Of a stretch of 64,000 bases of DNA, positions 35,988 through 49,309 are shown one piece after another. Source of the stretch: an uncultured Pelagibacteraceae bacterium (lineage in GTDB: Bacteria > Pseudomonadota > Alphaproteobacteria > Pelagibacterales > Pelagibacteraceae); assembly GCA_902635545.1 (NCBI GenBank), contig CACPOL010000004.1:1-64000 (forward strand), given 5' to 3'. Positions within the stretch are counted from its first letter, which is position 1. Each line of letters begins with the position of its first letter. The notes beneath the pieces are model-generated. The model searched no databases and had not been told where the DNA came from. It saw only the letters and a list, made by a program, of their open reading frames with translations. The translations under genes and the position numbers were made by a program.

Positions 35988-36503
35988 ATGATGAATAAAG
36001 AACAAAAGAAAAATTACATAGCTGAAATGTCAGATCAGTTTGAAAAAAGTAAAGCTGTTTTAGTTACACACTATCAAGGTTTAACTATGAATGAATTAGA
36101 CAGCTTGAGATCAAAAATGCGTGAACATGGAATAAAATTTAAAATAACAAAAAACAGAATTACAAAACTAGCTATTGAAAAAACAAAATGTAAAGATTTA
36201 TCAAATCTGTTTACAGGACCAACAGCAGTAGCATTTGGTGAAGATGCTATAATGTCAGCAAGAATTTTATCAAAATTTTCAAAAGATCATAAAAATCTTA
36301 AATTGCTTGGTGGAATTATGGGAGATGAGATTTTAGACCAAGCGGGAGTACAAAATGTAGCAAATTTACCTACTTTAGATGAAGCTAGAGCTAAAATTGT
36401 GGGTATTTTAAGTGCATCTGCATCTAAATTAGTAAGTATTTTACTTGCACGATCAGAAAAAATGAGTAGTTTGTCTCCAGAAAATTCTGAAAAATCAACC
36501 TAA
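35988..36503 (+). CDS. rplJ: 50S ribosomal protein L10
   Basis: Sequence and order rplA-rplJ-rplL. Confidence 0.95.
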   Translation: MMNKEQKKNYIAEMSDQFEKSKAVLVTHYQGLTMNELDSLRSKMREHGIKFKITKNRITKLAIEKTKCKDLSNLFTGPTAVAFGEDAIMSARILSKFSKDHKNLKLLGGIMGDEILDQAGVQNVANLPTLDEARAKIVGILSASASKLVSILLARSEKMSSLSPENSEKST

Positions 36504-36514
36504 AAAAGTTAATT

Positions 36515-36880
36515 ATGCCTGATCTAAATAAAATTATAGAAGACTTATCGAACTTGACAGTTGTTGAAGCTGCTGAGTTATCAAAACAATTAGAGGAAAA
36601 ATGGGGCGTAGCTCCTATGGCAGCAGCAGCACCAGCGGCCGGTGCCGGTGCAGCACCTGCTGAAGAAAAAGATGATTTTACAATTATGCTTGTTTCAGCT
36701 GGAGATAAAAAAATAAATGTAATTAAAGAAGTAAGAGCTGCTACCTCACTAGGATTAAAAGAAGCTAAAGATCTTGTAGAGGGAGCTCCTAAAGAAGTAA
36801 AAACTGGTGTTCCAAAAAAAGAAGCAGAAGAAATTAAAACAAAGTTAGAAGCTGCTGGAGCTAAAGTAGAACTTAAATAA
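36515..36880 (+). CDS. rplL: 50S ribosomal protein L7/L12
   Basis: [30 protein letters not shown]. Confidence 0.98.
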   Translation: MPDLNKIIEDLSNLTVVEAAELSKQLEEKWGVAPMAAAAPAAGAGAAPAEEKDDFTIMLVSAGDKKINVIKEVRAATSLGLKEAKDLVEGAPKEVKTGVPKKEAEEIKTKLEAAGAKVELK

Positions 36881-36900
36881 ATTTAAAAGGAAGAATTTAG

Positions 36901-36925
36901 TAACTGGTTAATTTTTAATCAGTTA
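36901..36925 (+). promoter_or_regulatory. Hairpin in rplL-rpoB intergenic leader
   Basis: TAACTGGTT-AATTTTT-AATCAGTTA, 9-bp stem with one G-U. Confidence 0.5.
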
Positions 36926-36935
36926 AGTAATATAG

Positions 36936-39900
36936 ATGCAATTATCTTTTACTGAAAAAAAAAATATTAGAAGAAGTTTTGGAAAACTTAAAGAAAGTTT
37001 GTCTATACCAAACTTAATAGAAGTTCAAAAAAATTCTTACAAAGAGTTGACGGAGTTTAAGTTAGACGCAGGTGATTTAGCAAAAGGTTTTGATAGAGTT
37101 TTTAAAAGTATTTTTCCAATTGAGGACTTAAATGATAAAGCAACTCTTGAGTATGTTTCTTATAGATTAGAAAAACCTAAGTTTGATACTGAAGAATGTA
37201 TCCAAAGAGGTTTAACTTATTCATCTGCTCTAAAATGCACTTTAAGACTTGTAGTGTATGAAATTAATCAAGAGACTAATACTAAAGATATTTTATCTGC
37301 TAAAGAACAAGAAGTTTACATGGGTGAAGTTCCAATGATGACAAATAGTGGAACATTTATTACTAACGGTGTTCAAAGAGTTGTTGTAAATCAAATGCAT
37401 AGAAGTCCCGGTGTTTTCTTTGATCATGATAAAGGAAAAACACATGCAAGTGGAAAATTATTATTTAATTGTAGAGTTATTCCTAATAGAGGCTCATGGC
37501 TTGATTTTGAATACGATGTAAAAGATTTTTTATATTTTAAAATTGATAGAAAAAAAAAGATATTCGCCTCTACTTTGTTGATGGCTTTAGGTTATACAAA
37601 ATCTGAAATTGCCGAAGAATTTTATGATAAAGAACAGTTTTTATTTGATATAAAAACAAATAAATGGAAGACAAAATTTAACCCAGAAAATTATAAAGCT
37701 AAAAATTTTTCTGAAGAAGTAATAGATGCAAAAACAGGAAAAGTCGTAATTAAACTGGGTGAAAAAATTAATTATCTTAATGCAAAAAAATTATCAAGTG
37801 AGGGTTTAAAGGATATTTTAGTTTCAAATGAGTCATTGTTTGGAAAATTTTTACATAAAGAGGTGAAAGTTAGTGATGATGATGGTGGTATCTTGCAAAT
37901 AGGTACTGAGTTAAATGAAACAATCTTAAAACAAATTGTCGATGCAAAAGTAACGACTTTACAAATTGCAGTTACTAATTCTATTAATAAAGGACCTTAT
38001 ATATTAACAACAATTTTGAATGATAAAAATAATAATAAGAATGAAGCTATAACAGAAATTTATAAAGTATTAAGACCTGGAGAGCCACCCACAATAGAAA
38101 TAGCCACTCAAATATTTAGTAATTTATTTTTTAGTTCAGATAGATATGATCTATCTGACGTGGGCAGAGTAAAAATGAATTCAAGATTAAACTTACAATG
38201 TTCCGACAAGATTACCATCTTAAGAAACGATGACATTATTTCAATAATCCACAAAATGTTAGATTTGAGAGATGGTAAAGATGAAGTTGATGATATCGAT
38301 CATTTAGGAAACAGAAGAGTAAGATCAGTTGGCGAGTTAGTAGAAAATCAAGCTAGAATAGGTGTTTATAGAATGGAGAGAGCAATTAAAGAAAAAATGA
38401 CAACTCTTGATATTGAGTCAGCAATGCCACAAGATCTAATAAATGCAAAACCATTAACTGTCTCGTTAAAAGATTTTTTTGCAAGTTCACAACTTTCTCA
38501 ATTTATGGACCAAACTAATCCTTTGTCAGAAATAACTCACAAAAGAAGAGTTTCAGCACTTGGCCCTGGTGGACTTACTAGAGAAAGAGCGGGTTTTGAA
38601 GTAAGAGATGTACACCCAACTCATTATGGAAGAATTTGTCCAATTGAAACTCCAGAAGGCCCAAACATTGGTTTAATAAATAGTTTATCAACTTATGCAA
38701 AAATAAATAAATATGGTTTTATTGAAAGTCCCTATAAAAGAGTGAAGAATGGTGTTGTAGAGGATAAAGTTGAATACTTGTCAGCTATGGAAGAAACAAA
38801 ATATACAATTGCTCAAGCAAATTCAAAAGTAGATAAAAATGGAAAAATTACAGAAGAATTAGTTTCTTGTAGACAAAATTTAAATTTTATTCTTTCAAAA
38901 CCAGAGAATATTGATTTTATAGATGTTTCACCAAAACAATTAGTTTCAGTAGCTGCATCTTTAATTCCTTTTTTAGAAAATGATGATGCTAACAGAGCTT
39001 TGATGGGATCTAATATGATGAGACAAGCTGTGCCACTTTTAAAACCAGAGTCACCATTAGTAGGAACTGGAATTGAAAGTGATGTTGCTTTAGATTCAGG
39101 AGTTACCATAGTAGCTAAACGTGAAGGTATAGTAGATAAAATTGATGGAAAAAGAATAGTAATTAAAGCTACTGAGGAAACTGATTTTACAAAATCTGGA
39201 GTAGATATTTATAATCTTCAAAAATTTAAAAGATCTAACCAGAATACATGTATTAATCAGAGACCTTTAGTAAGAGTAGGAGATAAAGTTAAAACTGGAG
39301 ATATAATTGCTGATGGACCGTCAACAAAGCTAGGTGAACTTGCCTTAGGAAAAAATGTGACAGTAGCGTTTATGCCTTGGCAAGGATATAATTTTGAAGA
39401 CTCTATTTTAATTTCTGAAAGATGCGTAACTGATGATGTATTTACTTCAGTTCATATAGTTGAATATGAAGTAATGGCAAGAGATACAAAATTGGGTGAA
39501 GAGGATATAACAAGAGATATCCCTAATGTGAATGAAGATGCTCTAAAAAATCTTGATGAATCAGGTATTGTTTATATAGGAGCTGAAGTGAAAGCAGGTG
39601 ATATTTTGGTAGGCAAAGTGACACCTAAAGGTGATTCTGCATCTGGACCTGAAGAAAAATTATTAAGATCAATATTTGGAGAAAAAGCGATTGATGTTAC
39701 TGATACTTCTTTGAGAATGTCGAGAGGTAGTAGTGGGGTAGTTGTTGATGTAAGAGTATTCAATAGACATGGTATAGAAAAAGACGAGAGATCAATTACA
39801 ATAGAAAGAGCTGAAATTGAAACTGTTCAGCAGGATAAAATTGTTGAGGAAGAAATTTTAGAGAGAAGTATAAAACAAAGAGCAAGCCAAATATTATCAG

Positions 39901-41024
39901 GTTCAGTTTTAAAAAAGAAAATTAAAGATTTAAATGAGGGAGCTAAGCTGGATTTTGATACAATTAATAAATTAAGCATAAATGAAATTTTCAAAATTTC
40001 TGTTGGTAATACCGATAATGAAGCCACTCTGGATCAATTAAAAAAACAATATAATCAAGCAAAGGAAGATATACTTGAGAGATTTGAGGATAAAGTTTTA
40101 AAGATAAGAAGTGGAGATGATTTACTACCAAGTGTAATGAAAATGGTCAAAGTTTTCGTTGCAATTAAAAGAAGATTAAGACCTGGTGATAAAATGTCAG
40201 GACGACATGGTAATAAAGGTGTTGTAAGTAAGATCGTCCCAGTTGAAGATATGCCATACAGAGAAGACGGAAGACCAGTTGATATTGTTTTAAATCCTTT
40301 AGGTGTTCCTAGTCGAATGAATGTTGGTCAAATACTTGAAACGCATTTGGGTTGGGCTTGTAAAGAGTTTGGTGAAGAAGTGAAAAAATTGATTAATGAA
40401 AATTCAAAAAAAATTGAAAAAACTGAAAAAATTTCAAATTTTTTAAAGTCAGTTTATGGTAAAGAGATATTTGAAAATAAAGTTGAAAAATTGTCAAAAT
40501 CAGAATTTACAGATTTGTGTGAGAATTTACAAAATGGTGTAGCAATTTCTACTCCAGTATTTGATGGAGCTAAAGAAAAAGATGTTACAGAAATGCTAAA
40601 ATTGGCAAAATTACCAGGCACTGGTCAAACATATTTATGGGATGGAAGAACAGGAGAAATGTTTGATAGACCTGTTACAGTTGGAATAATTTACATGTTA
40701 AAACTTCACCATCTTGTAGAGGATAAAATTCACGCAAGATCTACTGGTCCATATAGTTTAGTAACTCAACAACCACTTGGCGGAAAAGCTCAATTGGGTG
40801 GACAAAGATTTGGAGAAATGGAAGTTTGGGCATTAGAAGCTTATGGAGCTTCTTATACTCTTCAAGAAATTTTAACTGTTAAATCTGATGATGTTGCAGG
40901 AAGAGTTAAAGTTTATGAAACTATTGTAAAAGGGGAAGAAAATTTTGAGTCTGGAATACCTGAATCTTTCAATGTTTTGGTAAAAGAAATTAAATCATTA
41001 GCATTAAATGTAGAACTTAATTAA
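36936..41024 (+). CDS. rpoB: RNA polymerase beta subunit
   Basis: Full-length 1362 aa; [36 protein letters not shown]. Confidence 0.99.
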   Translation: MQLSFTEKKNIRRSFGKLKESLSIPNLIEVQKNSYKELTEFKLDAGDLAKGFDRVFKSIFPIEDLNDKATLEYVSYRLEKPKFDTEECIQRGLTYSSALKCTLRLVVYEINQETNTKDILSAKEQEVYMGEVPMMTNSGTFITNGVQRVVVNQMHRSPGVFFDHDKGKTHASGKLLFNCRVIPNRGSWLDFEYDVKDFLYFKIDRKKKIFASTLLMALGYTKSEIAEEFYDKEQFLFDIKTNKWKTKFNPENYKAKNFSEEVIDAKTGKVVIKLGEKINYLNAKKLSSEGLKDILVSNESLFGKFLHKEVKVSDDDGGILQIGTELNETILKQIVDAKVTTLQIAVTNSINKGPYILTTILNDKNNNKNEAITEIYKVLRPGEPPTIEIATQIFSNLFFSSDRYDLSDVGRVKMNSRLNLQCSDKITILRNDDIISIIHKMLDLRDGKDEVDDIDHLGNRRVRSVGELVENQARIGVYRMERAIKEKMTTLDIESAMPQDLINAKPLTVSLKDFFASSQLSQFMDQTNPLSEITHKRRVSALGPGGLTRERAGFEVRDVHPTHYGRICPIETPEGPNIGLINSLSTYAKINKYGFIESPYKRVKNGVVEDKVEYLSAMEETKYTIAQANSKVDKNGKITEELVSCRQNLNFILSKPENIDFIDVSPKQLVSVAASLIPFLENDDANRALMGSNMMRQAVPLLKPESPLVGTGIESDVALDSGVTIVAKREGIVDKIDGKRIVIKATEETDFTKSGVDIYNLQKFKRSNQNTCINQRPLVRVGDKVKTGDIIADGPSTKLGELALGKNVTVAFMPWQGYNFEDSILISERCVTDDVFTSVHIVEYEVMARDTKLGEEDITRDIPNVNEDALKNLDESGIVYIGAEVKAGDILVGKVTPKGDSASGPEEKLLRSIFGEKAIDVTDTSLRMSRGSSGVVVDVRVFNRHGIEKDERSITIERAEIETVQQDKIVEEEILERSIKQRASQILSGSVLKKKIKDLNEGAKLDFDTINKLSINEIFKISVGNTDNEATLDQLKKQYNQAKEDILERFEDKVLKIRSGDDLLPSVMKMVKVFVAIKRRLRPGDKMSGRHGNKGVVSKIVPVEDMPYREDGRPVDIVLNPLGVPSRMNVGQILETHLGWACKEFGEEVKKLINENSKKIEKTEKISNFLKSVYGKEIFENKVEKLSKSEFTDLCENLQNGVAISTPVFDGAKEKDVTEMLKLAKLPGTGQTYLWDGRTGEMFDRPVTVGIIYMLKLHHLVEDKIHARSTGPYSLVTQQPLGGKAQLGGQRFGEMEVWALEAYGASYTLQEILTVKSDDVAGRVKVYETIVKGEENFESGIPESFNVLVKEIKSLALNVELN

Positions 41025-41025
41025 T

Positions 41026-44000
41026 ATGAAAAAAGAATTAACAGATTTATTCAAAAGTAGTGAAATTTCAGATGCTCAAAATTTTAATAGTATTAAAATT
41101 ACTTTAGCTAGTCCTGAAAAAATTAAATCGTGGACTTATGGTGAAATTAAAAAACCTGAAACGATTAATTATAGAACATTTAGACCAGAAAAAGATGGTT
41201 TGTTTTGTGCAAGAATATTTGGTCCAATAAAAGATTATGAGTGTTTATGTGGAAAATATAAACGAATGAAATTTAGAGGAATTATATGTGAAAAATGTGG
41301 AGTTGAGGTAACTAAATCTAATGTAAGAAGAGAAAGAATGGGGCACATAAACTTAGCAACCCCAGTTGCCCATATTTGGTTTTTAAAATCATTACCAAGT
41401 CGAATAGCTTTAGCTGTTGATATGAAGCTTAAAGATATTGAAAGAGTTTTGTATTTTGAAAATTTTATTGTAATTGAACCTGGCTTAACTGGTTTAAATA
41501 AAAATCAATTATTAAATGAAGAAGAATTAGCAAAATATCAAGATGAATTTGGTGAAGAAGCTTTTACAGCAGGAATTGGTGCTGAGGCAGTTCTTGAAAT
41601 GCTTAAATCAATCGATCTTGAATTAGAAAAGAAAAATTTAGTTAATCTGATTAAAGAAACAAAATCAAAAGTAAATGAAGAGAGAGCTATAAAGAGATTA
41701 AAATTAATTGAGTCATTTATTGAAACTGGTCAAAAACCAGAATGGATGATTTTAACTGTAATTCCAGTTATTCCGCCAGAATTGAGACCTTTGGTACCTT
41801 TAGATGGAGGTAGATTTGCTACATCAGATCTTAACGATTTATATAGAAGGGTAATAAATAGAAACAATCGTTTAAAAAGACTAATTGATTTAAAAGCACC
41901 TGATATCATAGTTAGAAATGAAAAGAGAATGTTACAAGAGTCTGTTGATGCTTTGTTTGATAATGGAAGAAGAGGCAGGGTTATTACCGGAACAGGTAAA
42001 AGACCACTTAAGTCTCTTGCTGAAATGTTGAAGGGAAAACAGGGAAGGTTTAGACAAAATCTTTTAGGTAAAAGAGTTGATTACTCAGGTAGATCAGTAA
42101 TTGTTGTTGGGCCTGATTTAAAACTTCATGAGTGTGGATTACCAAAAAAAATGGCATTAGAATTATTTAAACCTTTCTTGTACGCTAGATTAAATAAATT
42201 AGGTTTAGCCTCAACTATTAAACAAGCTAAAAAACTTGTTGAAAAAGAAACAAATGCTGTATGGGATGCCCTCGAATTAATTGTGAGAGAACATCCGGTA
42301 TTATTAAATAGGGCTCCAACTTTACATAGATTGGGTGTACAAGCTTTTGAACCTAAGTTAATCGAGGGAGATGCTATTGAACTTCATCCTTTGACTTGTG
42401 CAGCTTTTAATGCAGATTTTGATGGAGACCAAATGGCCGTTCATGTCCCTTTGAGTTTAGAGGCACAGCTTGAGGCTAGAATTTTAATGCTATCAACAAA
42501 TAATATTTTATCACCTTCAAATGGAAAACCCATAATTGTCCCAAGTCAAGATATGATTTTAGGTATTTATTACTTATCTCAAGCACCATTCCAAACCGAT
42601 AAACCCGAAGGCTACTTTGTAGATGCTGATCAAATTGAGCAAGCTTTATCCTCAGGACATATTAAAGTACATACAACCATAATTTCAAGATTTGAGACTG
42701 TTGATGATAAAGGAAATAAAAAGTTTGAAAAATATACCTCAACAGCAGGAAGATTTTTATTAGCAAACCTGCTACCAAAAAATACAAATATTAAATTTTC
42801 GTTAATAGATAGACTTTTGCCAAAAAAAGTTGTCTCTGAAATTATAGATATTGTTTTTAGATTTTGTGGGCAAAAAACAACTGTAATTTTTTGTGATAAA
42901 TTAAAAGATCTTGGATTTAAACATGCTTTTAAAGCAGGCATTTCATTTGGAAAAGATGATTTAGTTATACCTGAGAATAAAACCCAATTAATTGAGGATA
43001 CCAAGAAATTAATTGCAGATTATGAAAATCAATATTCTGAGGGTCTTATTACACGAGGTGAAAAATATAACAAAGTAGTGGATGCGTGGTCAAAATGTAC
43101 TGATAAAGTAGCAGGAGAAATGATGAAAGGAATTTCAGCCACAGACACTACACCAGATGGGATGAAGATAAATTCTGTATTTATGATGGCTGATAGTGGT
43201 GCAAGAGGATCGGCAGCTCAAATGAAGCAACTTGCAGGAATGAGAGGGTTAATTGCGAAACCATCAGGTGAGATTATTGAAACACCTATAATTTCAAATT
43301 TTAAGGAAGGGTTAACTGCTTTAGAATATTTTAATTCTACTCACGGCGCTAGAAAAGGTTTAGCAGATACTGCTCTTAAAACTGCTAGTTCTGGATATCT
43401 TACTAGAAGATTGTGTGATGTTGCTCAAGACTTAACTATAACAAAGAAAAAATGCGATAATCCAGGCTTTATTGAATTATCAGAAATTCTTGAAGGAGGA
43501 AATGTAGTAGTTAGTTTATCCGAAAGAGCTTTGGGTCGTGTTGCTGCAACAGATGTTAAAAATCCAATAACAGGAGATGTTGTAATTAAAAAATCAACAA
43601 TTATTGATGAAGCGGGTTGTGATGAAATAGATGCAGCAGGAGTTAAATTTCTAAATGTTTACTCAGTAATGACTTGTAGTTCAAAAGAAGGCGTATGTGC
43701 AACATGCTATGGAAGAGACTTATCCAGAGGAAAAATGGTTCATGTAGGTGAAGCTATTGGAATGATTTCAGCTCAGTCAATAGGAGAACCGGGAACGCAA
43801 TTGACTATGAGAACTTTTCACGTTGGTGGTACTGCATCGGTAAAACAAGATTCTCAAATTGTAACTAAAACGGGTGGAATTTTGAAAATAATTAATTCAA
43901 ATCTTTTAGAGGACTCTAAGAAAAATTTGATAGTGATGGGAAGAAATACTCAATTATCTCTTGAAGATGAAAATGGCGTTCAAGTAGCAATTTATAAGGT

Positions 44001-45192
44001 TGCTTACGGTTCAAAATTATTTTATCAAAGTGGAGATAAAGTAAAACCGAACACAAAAATTTGTGAGTGGGATCCATATACCACTCCTGTTATTGCTGAA
44101 AAAAGTGGTATAGCAGGTTTTGTTGATTTAATTGATGGCGTGTCAATTCAAGAAACAATAGATGATGCAACCGGCATATCCTCAAAATCAGTTATTGATT
44201 GGAGAGCGCAATCAAAAAATACAGATTTAAAACCAAGAATAACTTTAAGAGATGAAAAAGGAAATGTTATAAAAAAAGCCGATGATAACGAAGCTAGATA
44301 TTACTTAGTTCCAGACTCTATTCTTTCAATAAAAGATGGTCAAAAAATTTCAGCTGGAGATGTAATAGCAAGATTGCCTAAGGAAACAACTAAAACAAAA
44401 GATATTACTGGAGGTCTCCCAAGAGTAGCCGAATTATTCGAAGCAAGAAAAGCAAAAGACAGTGCCATTATTGCTGAAAATGATGGACAAGTAATTTTTG
44501 GAAAAGAAGTAAGAGGCAAACAAAGAGTTTCTATCGTCCCTGAAGATGGTGGAGAACCATCAAATTATTTAATACCTAAGGGCAAACACATTAATTTTAA
44601 TCAAGGAGAAAAGATTAAAAAAGGTGAATATTTATTAGATGGACAACCCTTACCACATGATATTTTAAGAATTTTAGGTATTAAAGATTTAACAGAATAT
44701 TTTGTTAATCAAGTTCAAGAAGTTTATAGACTGCAAGGCGTTGTGATAAATGATAAACATATTGAAACAATTTTAAGACAGATGCTTAAAAAAGTTGAAA
44801 TCCAAACACCAGGAGACACAAGTTATTTGCCAGGAGAAATAGTAGATAAAATCAAATTTGAAAATACTAATGAAAAATTAATTGCCAGTGGAAAACAACC
44901 AGCTATTGGGGAAAGAGTTTTGATGGGTATAACCAAAGCTTCCCTTCAAACTGAATCTTTTATTTCTGCTGCTTCCTTTCAGGAAACAACGAGAGTATTA
45001 ACTGACGCTGCTATTAAGGGTAAAATTGATCCTTTAAATGGTTTGAAAGAAAATGTTATTGTAGGTAGGTTAGTACCAGCTGGTACGGGTCATGTTAAGA
45101 ACAAATGGAACAAAAAAGCTCTTGAAGATGATAATAAATTCTTGGCAGAGCAAGAAAAAATCGAACCATCAGAATCCCAAGTAAATCAATAG
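41026..45192 (+). CDS. rpoC: RNA polymerase beta' subunit
   Basis: [16 protein letters not shown], 1388 aa. Confidence 0.99.
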   Translation: MKKELTDLFKSSEISDAQNFNSIKITLASPEKIKSWTYGEIKKPETINYRTFRPEKDGLFCARIFGPIKDYECLCGKYKRMKFRGIICEKCGVEVTKSNVRRERMGHINLATPVAHIWFLKSLPSRIALAVDMKLKDIERVLYFENFIVIEPGLTGLNKNQLLNEEELAKYQDEFGEEAFTAGIGAEAVLEMLKSIDLELEKKNLVNLIKETKSKVNEERAIKRLKLIESFIETGQKPEWMILTVIPVIPPELRPLVPLDGGRFATSDLNDLYRRVINRNNRLKRLIDLKAPDIIVRNEKRMLQESVDALFDNGRRGRVITGTGKRPLKSLAEMLKGKQGRFRQNLLGKRVDYSGRSVIVVGPDLKLHECGLPKKMALELFKPFLYARLNKLGLASTIKQAKKLVEKETNAVWDALELIVREHPVLLNRAPTLHRLGVQAFEPKLIEGDAIELHPLTCAAFNADFDGDQMAVHVPLSLEAQLEARILMLSTNNILSPSNGKPIIVPSQDMILGIYYLSQAPFQTDKPEGYFVDADQIEQALSSGHIKVHTTIISRFETVDDKGNKKFEKYTSTAGRFLLANLLPKNTNIKFSLIDRLLPKKVVSEIIDIVFRFCGQKTTVIFCDKLKDLGFKHAFKAGISFGKDDLVIPENKTQLIEDTKKLIADYENQYSEGLITRGEKYNKVVDAWSKCTDKVAGEMMKGISATDTTPDGMKINSVFMMADSGARGSAAQMKQLAGMRGLIAKPSGEIIETPIISNFKEGLTALEYFNSTHGARKGLADTALKTASSGYLTRRLCDVAQDLTITKKKCDNPGFIELSEILEGGNVVVSLSERALGRVAATDVKNPITGDVVIKKSTIIDEAGCDEIDAAGVKFLNVYSVMTCSSKEGVCATCYGRDLSRGKMVHVGEAIGMISAQSIGEPGTQLTMRTFHVGGTASVKQDSQIVTKTGGILKIINSNLLEDSKKNLIVMGRNTQLSLEDENGVQVAIYKVAYGSKLFYQSGDKVKPNTKICEWDPYTTPVIAEKSGIAGFVDLIDGVSIQETIDDATGISSKSVIDWRAQSKNTDLKPRITLRDEKGNVIKKADDNEARYYLVPDSILSIKDGQKISAGDVIARLPKETTKTKDITGGLPRVAELFEARKAKDSAIIAENDGQVIFGKEVRGKQRVSIVPEDGGEPSNYLIPKGKHINFNQGEKIKKGEYLLDGQPLPHDILRILGIKDLTEYFVNQVQEVYRLQGVVINDKHIETILRQMLKKVEIQTPGDTSYLPGEIVDKIKFENTNEKLIASGKQPAIGERVLMGITKASLQTESFISAASFQETTRVLTDAAIKGKIDPLNGLKENVIVGRLVPAGTGHVKNKWNKKALEDDNKFLAEQEKIEPSESQVNQ

Positions 45193-45220
45193 AAATAACA
45201 TAATTTAATTGTAGTTTTAG

Positions 45221-45248
45221 TTTGACAAAAATCAATTTACTAGTATTT
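45221..45248 (+). promoter_or_regulatory. Putative promoter of the str operon
   Basis: TTGACA - 16 bp - TATTTT upstream of rpsL. Confidence 0.45.
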
Positions 45249-45271
45249 TGGCGATATTTTTGGTTGGAATG

Positions 45272-45323
45272 TAGTAACAAACTAGATTACTAAACGCTGC
45301 CACAAATAACCTGTCAGTTATTT
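45272..45323 (+). promoter_or_regulatory. Two consecutive hairpins in rpsL 5' leader
   Basis: TAGTAA/TTACTA (45272-45292) and AAATAAC-CTGTCA-GTTATTT (45304-45323). Confidence 0.4.
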
Positions 45324-45352
45324 CATCAAAAATATAAAACTTATAAAAATTT

Positions 45353-45724
45353 ATGCCGACTATTAACCAATTGTTGAGAAAAAAAAGAATTAGATCTATG
45401 GCAAGGAATAAGGTTCCTGCTTTGGAAAAGCAACCTTTAAAAAGAGGTGTATGTATTAAAGTTTATACAACTACACCAAAAAAACCTAATTCAGCTTTAA
45501 GAAAAGTAGCTAGAGTTAGACTTTCTAATGGTTTTGAAGTAACAGCTTATATACCGGGAGAGGGACATAACCTTCAAGAACACTCTGTGGTTTTGATTAG
45601 AGGTGGAAGAGTAAAAGACCTTCCAGGAGTTAGATATCATATACTGAGAGGAAACCTTGATACCCAAGGTGTAGCCAATAGAAAAAAAAGAAGATCTTTA
45701 TATGGAACTAAAAAAGGTAAATAG
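45353..45724 (+). CDS. rpsL: 30S ribosomal protein S12
   Basis: [20 protein letters not shown]. Confidence 0.98.
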   Translation: MPTINQLLRKKRIRSMARNKVPALEKQPLKRGVCIKVYTTTPKKPNSALRKVARVRLSNGFEVTAYIPGEGHNLQEHSVVLIRGGRVKDLPGVRYHILRGNLDTQGVANRKKRRSLYGTKKGK

Positions 45725-45729
45725 ATAAA

Positions 45730-46200
45730 ATGTCTAGAAAAAAAACTCAACCAAAAAAATTTGTTACTCCCGATCCAAAATTTAATTCTGTAATTATTCC
45801 AAAACTTATTAATTCAATTATGTATGATGGTAAAAAAGTAATTGCAGAAAAAATTGTTTATGATGCTATTGAAAAAATAAAAACAAAAACTAAAGAAGAA
45901 CCAATAAATGTTTTTAATGAAGCGATAAATAATATTAAACCAACTGTTGAAGTACGATCAAGAAGAGTTGGTGGAGCAACTTACCAAGTTCCAGTTGAAG
46001 TAAAGAGTAAAAGAGCTCAAGCATTAGCTATAAGATGGCTAGTAGACTCAGCTCGAAAAAGAAAAGATAAAAATATGTCAGATAAAATATTTAATGAACT
46101 TTATGATGCTTATGAAAAAAAAGGATCAGCGGTTAAAAAAAGGGAAGATGTGCATAAAATGGCAGAATCAAATAAAGCTTTTGCGCATTTTAGGTGGTAA
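45730..46200 (+). CDS. rpsG: 30S ribosomal protein S7
   Basis: [16 protein letters not shown]. Confidence 0.98.
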   Translation: MSRKKTQPKKFVTPDPKFNSVIIPKLINSIMYDGKKVIAEKIVYDAIEKIKTKTKEEPINVFNEAINNIKPTVEVRSRRVGGATYQVPVEVKSKRAQALAIRWLVDSARKRKDKNMSDKIFNELYDAYEKKGSAVKKREDVHKMAESNKAFAHFRW

Positions 46201-46206
46201 AATAAT

Positions 46207-48285
46207 ATGGCTAGAACACACACATTAGATAAATATAGAAATATTGGTATAATGGCGCACATTGATGCTGGTAAAACTACTACAACAGAAAGAATTTTAT
46301 ATTATACAGGAAAAAGTCATAAAATTGGAGAAGTACATGATGGAGCAGCGACCATGGATTGGATGGAACAGGAGCAAGAGAGAGGTATCACAATTACCTC
46401 AGCTGCTACAACTTGTTTTTGGCAGGAACATAGAATTAATATAATTGATACTCCAGGTCATGTTGACTTTACAATTGAGGTGGAAAGATCTTTAAAAGTT
46501 CTAGATGGAGCCGTCGCTGTATTTGATGGTGTTGCAGGTGTAGAACCACAATCTGAAACTGTATGGAGACAAGCAGATAAATATAAAGTTCCAAGAATCT
46601 GTTTCGTAAATAAATTAGATAGAACTGGTGCAGATTTTTTTAGATGTGTAGAAATGATTAAAGAAAGGTTAGGAGCAAAACCCTTAGTTTTACAAGTTCC
46701 GATTGGAATTGAGTCATCTTTATCCGGAGTAGTAGATTTAGTTAAAATGAAAGCTCAAGTTTGGAAAAATGAAGCATTGGGTGCAGAATGGGAATATAAA
46801 GAAATTCCGGAAGATCTTAAGGAAATATCACAAAAATATAGAACAGAACTTGTTGAATTAGCAGTTGAGCAAGATGAGAAATTAATGGAAAGTTATCTTA
46901 ATGGTGATGAAATTAAAGAGGAAGATTTAATTAAATGTATCAGAAAGGGTTGCTTAAATTTTGATTTTGTGCCTGTTCTTACTGGTTCAGCATTTAAAAA
47001 CAAAGGCGTTCAACCTTTGCTTGATGCCGTTGTGAACTATCTTCCAAGTCCTGTAGATATAGGTTCAATTAAGGGGACTAAACTTGACTCAAAAGAAGAG
47101 ATGGAAATGAAATTTGATGACAATGTTCCTTTTTCAGCACTAGCTTTTAAAGTTGCCAATGATCCTTTCGTTGGTTCTTTAACATTCATAAGAATTTACT
47201 CTGGAACAATTAAAACTGGTACAGCGGTATTTAATTCATCAAAAGAAAAAGAGGAAAGAGTTGGAAGAATGTTGTTGATGCATGCTAATTCTAGAGAAGA
47301 TATTAAGGAAGCAAATGCTGGAGATATTGTAGCTTTAGCTGGATTAAAAAACACAATTACAGGTCATACTCTATGTGACGAGCAAAATGCTGTGTTGCTT
47401 GAACCAATGGAATTTCCTGATCCAGTAATAGAAATAGCCGTAGAGCCAAAAACAAAAGCTGACCAAGAGAAAATGGGTGAGGCTTTAGGTAGATTAGCAA
47501 AAGAAGACCCGTCATTTAGAGTTACATCTGATGAGGAGTCAGGACAAACTATTATAAAAGGAATGGGAGAATTACATTTAGACATAATTGTTGATAGAAT
47601 GAAAAGAGAATTTAAAGTTGAGGCCAACGTAGGTGCGCCTCAAGTTGCTTATAGAGAAACTGTTGAAAATTCATCTGAGTTTGAATATACACATAAAAAA
47701 CAAAGTGGTGGAGCAGGTCAATTTGCTAAAGTTAAATTATTAGTTGAACCACAAGAACCAGGCAAAGGAAGAGAAGTTGAAAGCAAAATTAAAGGTGGAG
47801 CTATTCCAAAGGAATTTATACCTGGAGTAGAAAAAGGTATAGAAACAATATCAGATGGAGGAATTTTAGCTGGCTTTCCTCTAATAGACTATAAGGTTAC
47901 CATCTTAGATGGTTTACATCATGACGTTGACTCAAGTGTTTTAGCTTTTGAATTAGCTAGTCGAGCATGTTTTAAAGAAGCTTGTACCAGAGGAACTTTA
48001 AAATTACTTGAACCCGTGATGAGAGTTGAGGTGGTTACTCCAGAAGATTATATGGGTGATGTAATTGGAGATTTAAATAGTCGAAGAGGTCAAATAAATA
48101 CTCAAGAACAAAGAGGTAACGCAACAGTAATAACTGCTATGGTCCCATTAGCTAACATGTTTGGCTATATAAATAGTCTTAGATCCATGTCACAAGGAAG
48201 AGCACAATATTCAATGTTTTTTGATCATTATTCAAAAGTACCCCAAAATGTTCAAGATGAAGTAACAAAAAAAATTGCAGGTTAA
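46207..48285 (+). CDS. fusA: Elongation factor G
   Basis: [25 protein letters not shown]. Confidence 0.99.
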   Translation: MARTHTLDKYRNIGIMAHIDAGKTTTTERILYYTGKSHKIGEVHDGAATMDWMEQEQERGITITSAATTCFWQEHRINIIDTPGHVDFTIEVERSLKVLDGAVAVFDGVAGVEPQSETVWRQADKYKVPRICFVNKLDRTGADFFRCVEMIKERLGAKPLVLQVPIGIESSLSGVVDLVKMKAQVWKNEALGAEWEYKEIPEDLKEISQKYRTELVELAVEQDEKLMESYLNGDEIKEEDLIKCIRKGCLNFDFVPVLTGSAFKNKGVQPLLDAVVNYLPSPVDIGSIKGTKLDSKEEMEMKFDDNVPFSALAFKVANDPFVGSLTFIRIYSGTIKTGTAVFNSSKEKEERVGRMLLMHANSREDIKEANAGDIVALAGLKNTITGHTLCDEQNAVLLEPMEFPDPVIEIAVEPKTKADQEKMGEALGRLAKEDPSFRVTSDEESGQTIIKGMGELHLDIIVDRMKREFKVEANVGAPQVAYRETVENSSEFEYTHKKQSGGAGQFAKVKLLVEPQEPGKGREVESKIKGGAIPKEFIPGVEKGIETISDGGILAGFPLIDYKVTILDGLHHDVDSSVLAFELASRACFKEACTRGTLKLLEPVMRVEVVTPEDYMGDVIGDLNSRRGQINTQEQRGNATVITAMVPLANMFGYINSLRSMSQGRAQYSMFFDHYSKVPQNVQDEVTKKIAG

Positions 48286-48288
48286 ATT

Positions 48289-48597
48289 ATGGAAAAGCAA
48301 AATATAAGAATTAAACTGAGAGCATATGATAATAAAATACTTGATGCTTCAACCGAAGAGATTGTAAATACAGTTAAAAGAACTGGAGCAACAATTAAAG
48401 GGCCAATACCATTACCCACAAGAATAGAAAGATATACTGTACTTAGATCTCCACACATAGATAAAAAAAGTAGAGATCAATTTGAGTCTCGAACTCATAA
48501 AAGATTAATTGATATAATAGAACCAACTCCTCAAACGGTTGAAGCATTAATGAAATTAGATTTAGCCTCTGGAGTAGATGTGGAGATTAAGATTTAA
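48289..48597 (+). CDS. rpsJ: 30S ribosomal protein S10
   Basis: [14 protein letters not shown]; order. Confidence 0.98.
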   Translation: MEKQNIRIKLRAYDNKILDASTEEIVNTVKRTGATIKGPIPLPTRIERYTVLRSPHIDKKSRDQFESRTHKRLIDIIEPTPQTVEALMKLDLASGVDVEIKI

Positions 48598-48598
48598 A

Positions 48599-49309
48599 AT
48601 GACCGAAATAGCTTTAATTGGAAAAAAAATAGGTATGACTAGAGAATTTTATAAATCGGGACAGATTGTGCCTGTAACTGTACTTAAAATGGAAAAAGCT
48701 AGAGTCGTTGAAATTATAGATGAGTCTAAAAGAGGTTATAAAGCTGTGCAACTCGGGTATGGAAAAATTAAAAATTCCAAACTTACTAAAGCAATGAAAG
48801 GTTTTTACGCAAAAAAAAATACTGAAGCCAAGAAAAAATTAAAAGAATACAGAATTCAAGACAGTGAAAAATATAAAGTTGGAAATGAATTTGGTTTAGA
48901 AATATTTAAAGATGTAAAATTTGTAGACACCAGATCAAAAACAATTGGAAAAGGCTTTGCAGGTGTTATGAAAAGACATAACTTTGGAGGTTTAAGAGCC
49001 TCACATGGAGTTTCAGTCTCTCATAGATCTCATGGTTCAACAGGACAAAGACAAGATCCTGGCAAAGTTTTTAAAGGAAAAAAAATGGCAGGCCATATGG
49101 GTGATAAATTAAGAACCATGCAAAACATTGAAATTGTAAAAACTGATTTGGAAAATGAACTTTTATATTTAAAAGGATCGATACCTGGTTCAAAAAATAC
49201 AGAAGTTCTAGTAAAAAAATCAGTTAAGAATATAAAAAAACTAACTATACTTGAAAAAATAGCTGCTGCTGAACAAGCTAAAAAAACCCCTGAAAAGAAG
49301 AAAAAATAA
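48599..49309 (+). CDS. rplC: 50S ribosomal protein L3
   Basis: MTEIALIGKKIGMTREF; true start ATG 48599 rather than track 48578. Confidence 0.96.
   Translation: MTEIALIGKKIGMTREFYKSGQIVPVTVLKMEKARVVEIIDESKRGYKAVQLGYGKIKNSKLTKAMKGFYAKKNTEAKKKLKEYRIQDSEKYKVGNEFGLEIFKDVKFVDTRSKTIGKGFAGVMKRHNFGGLRASHGVSVSHRSHGSTGQRQDPGKVFKGKKMAGHMGDKLRTMQNIEIVKTDLENELLYLKGSIPGSKNTEVLVKKSVKNIKKLTILEKIAAAEQAKKTPEKKKK

Noticed and set aside
42630-43004. 124-aa minus ORF in rpoC
   Set aside because: Antisense to a conserved essential gene.
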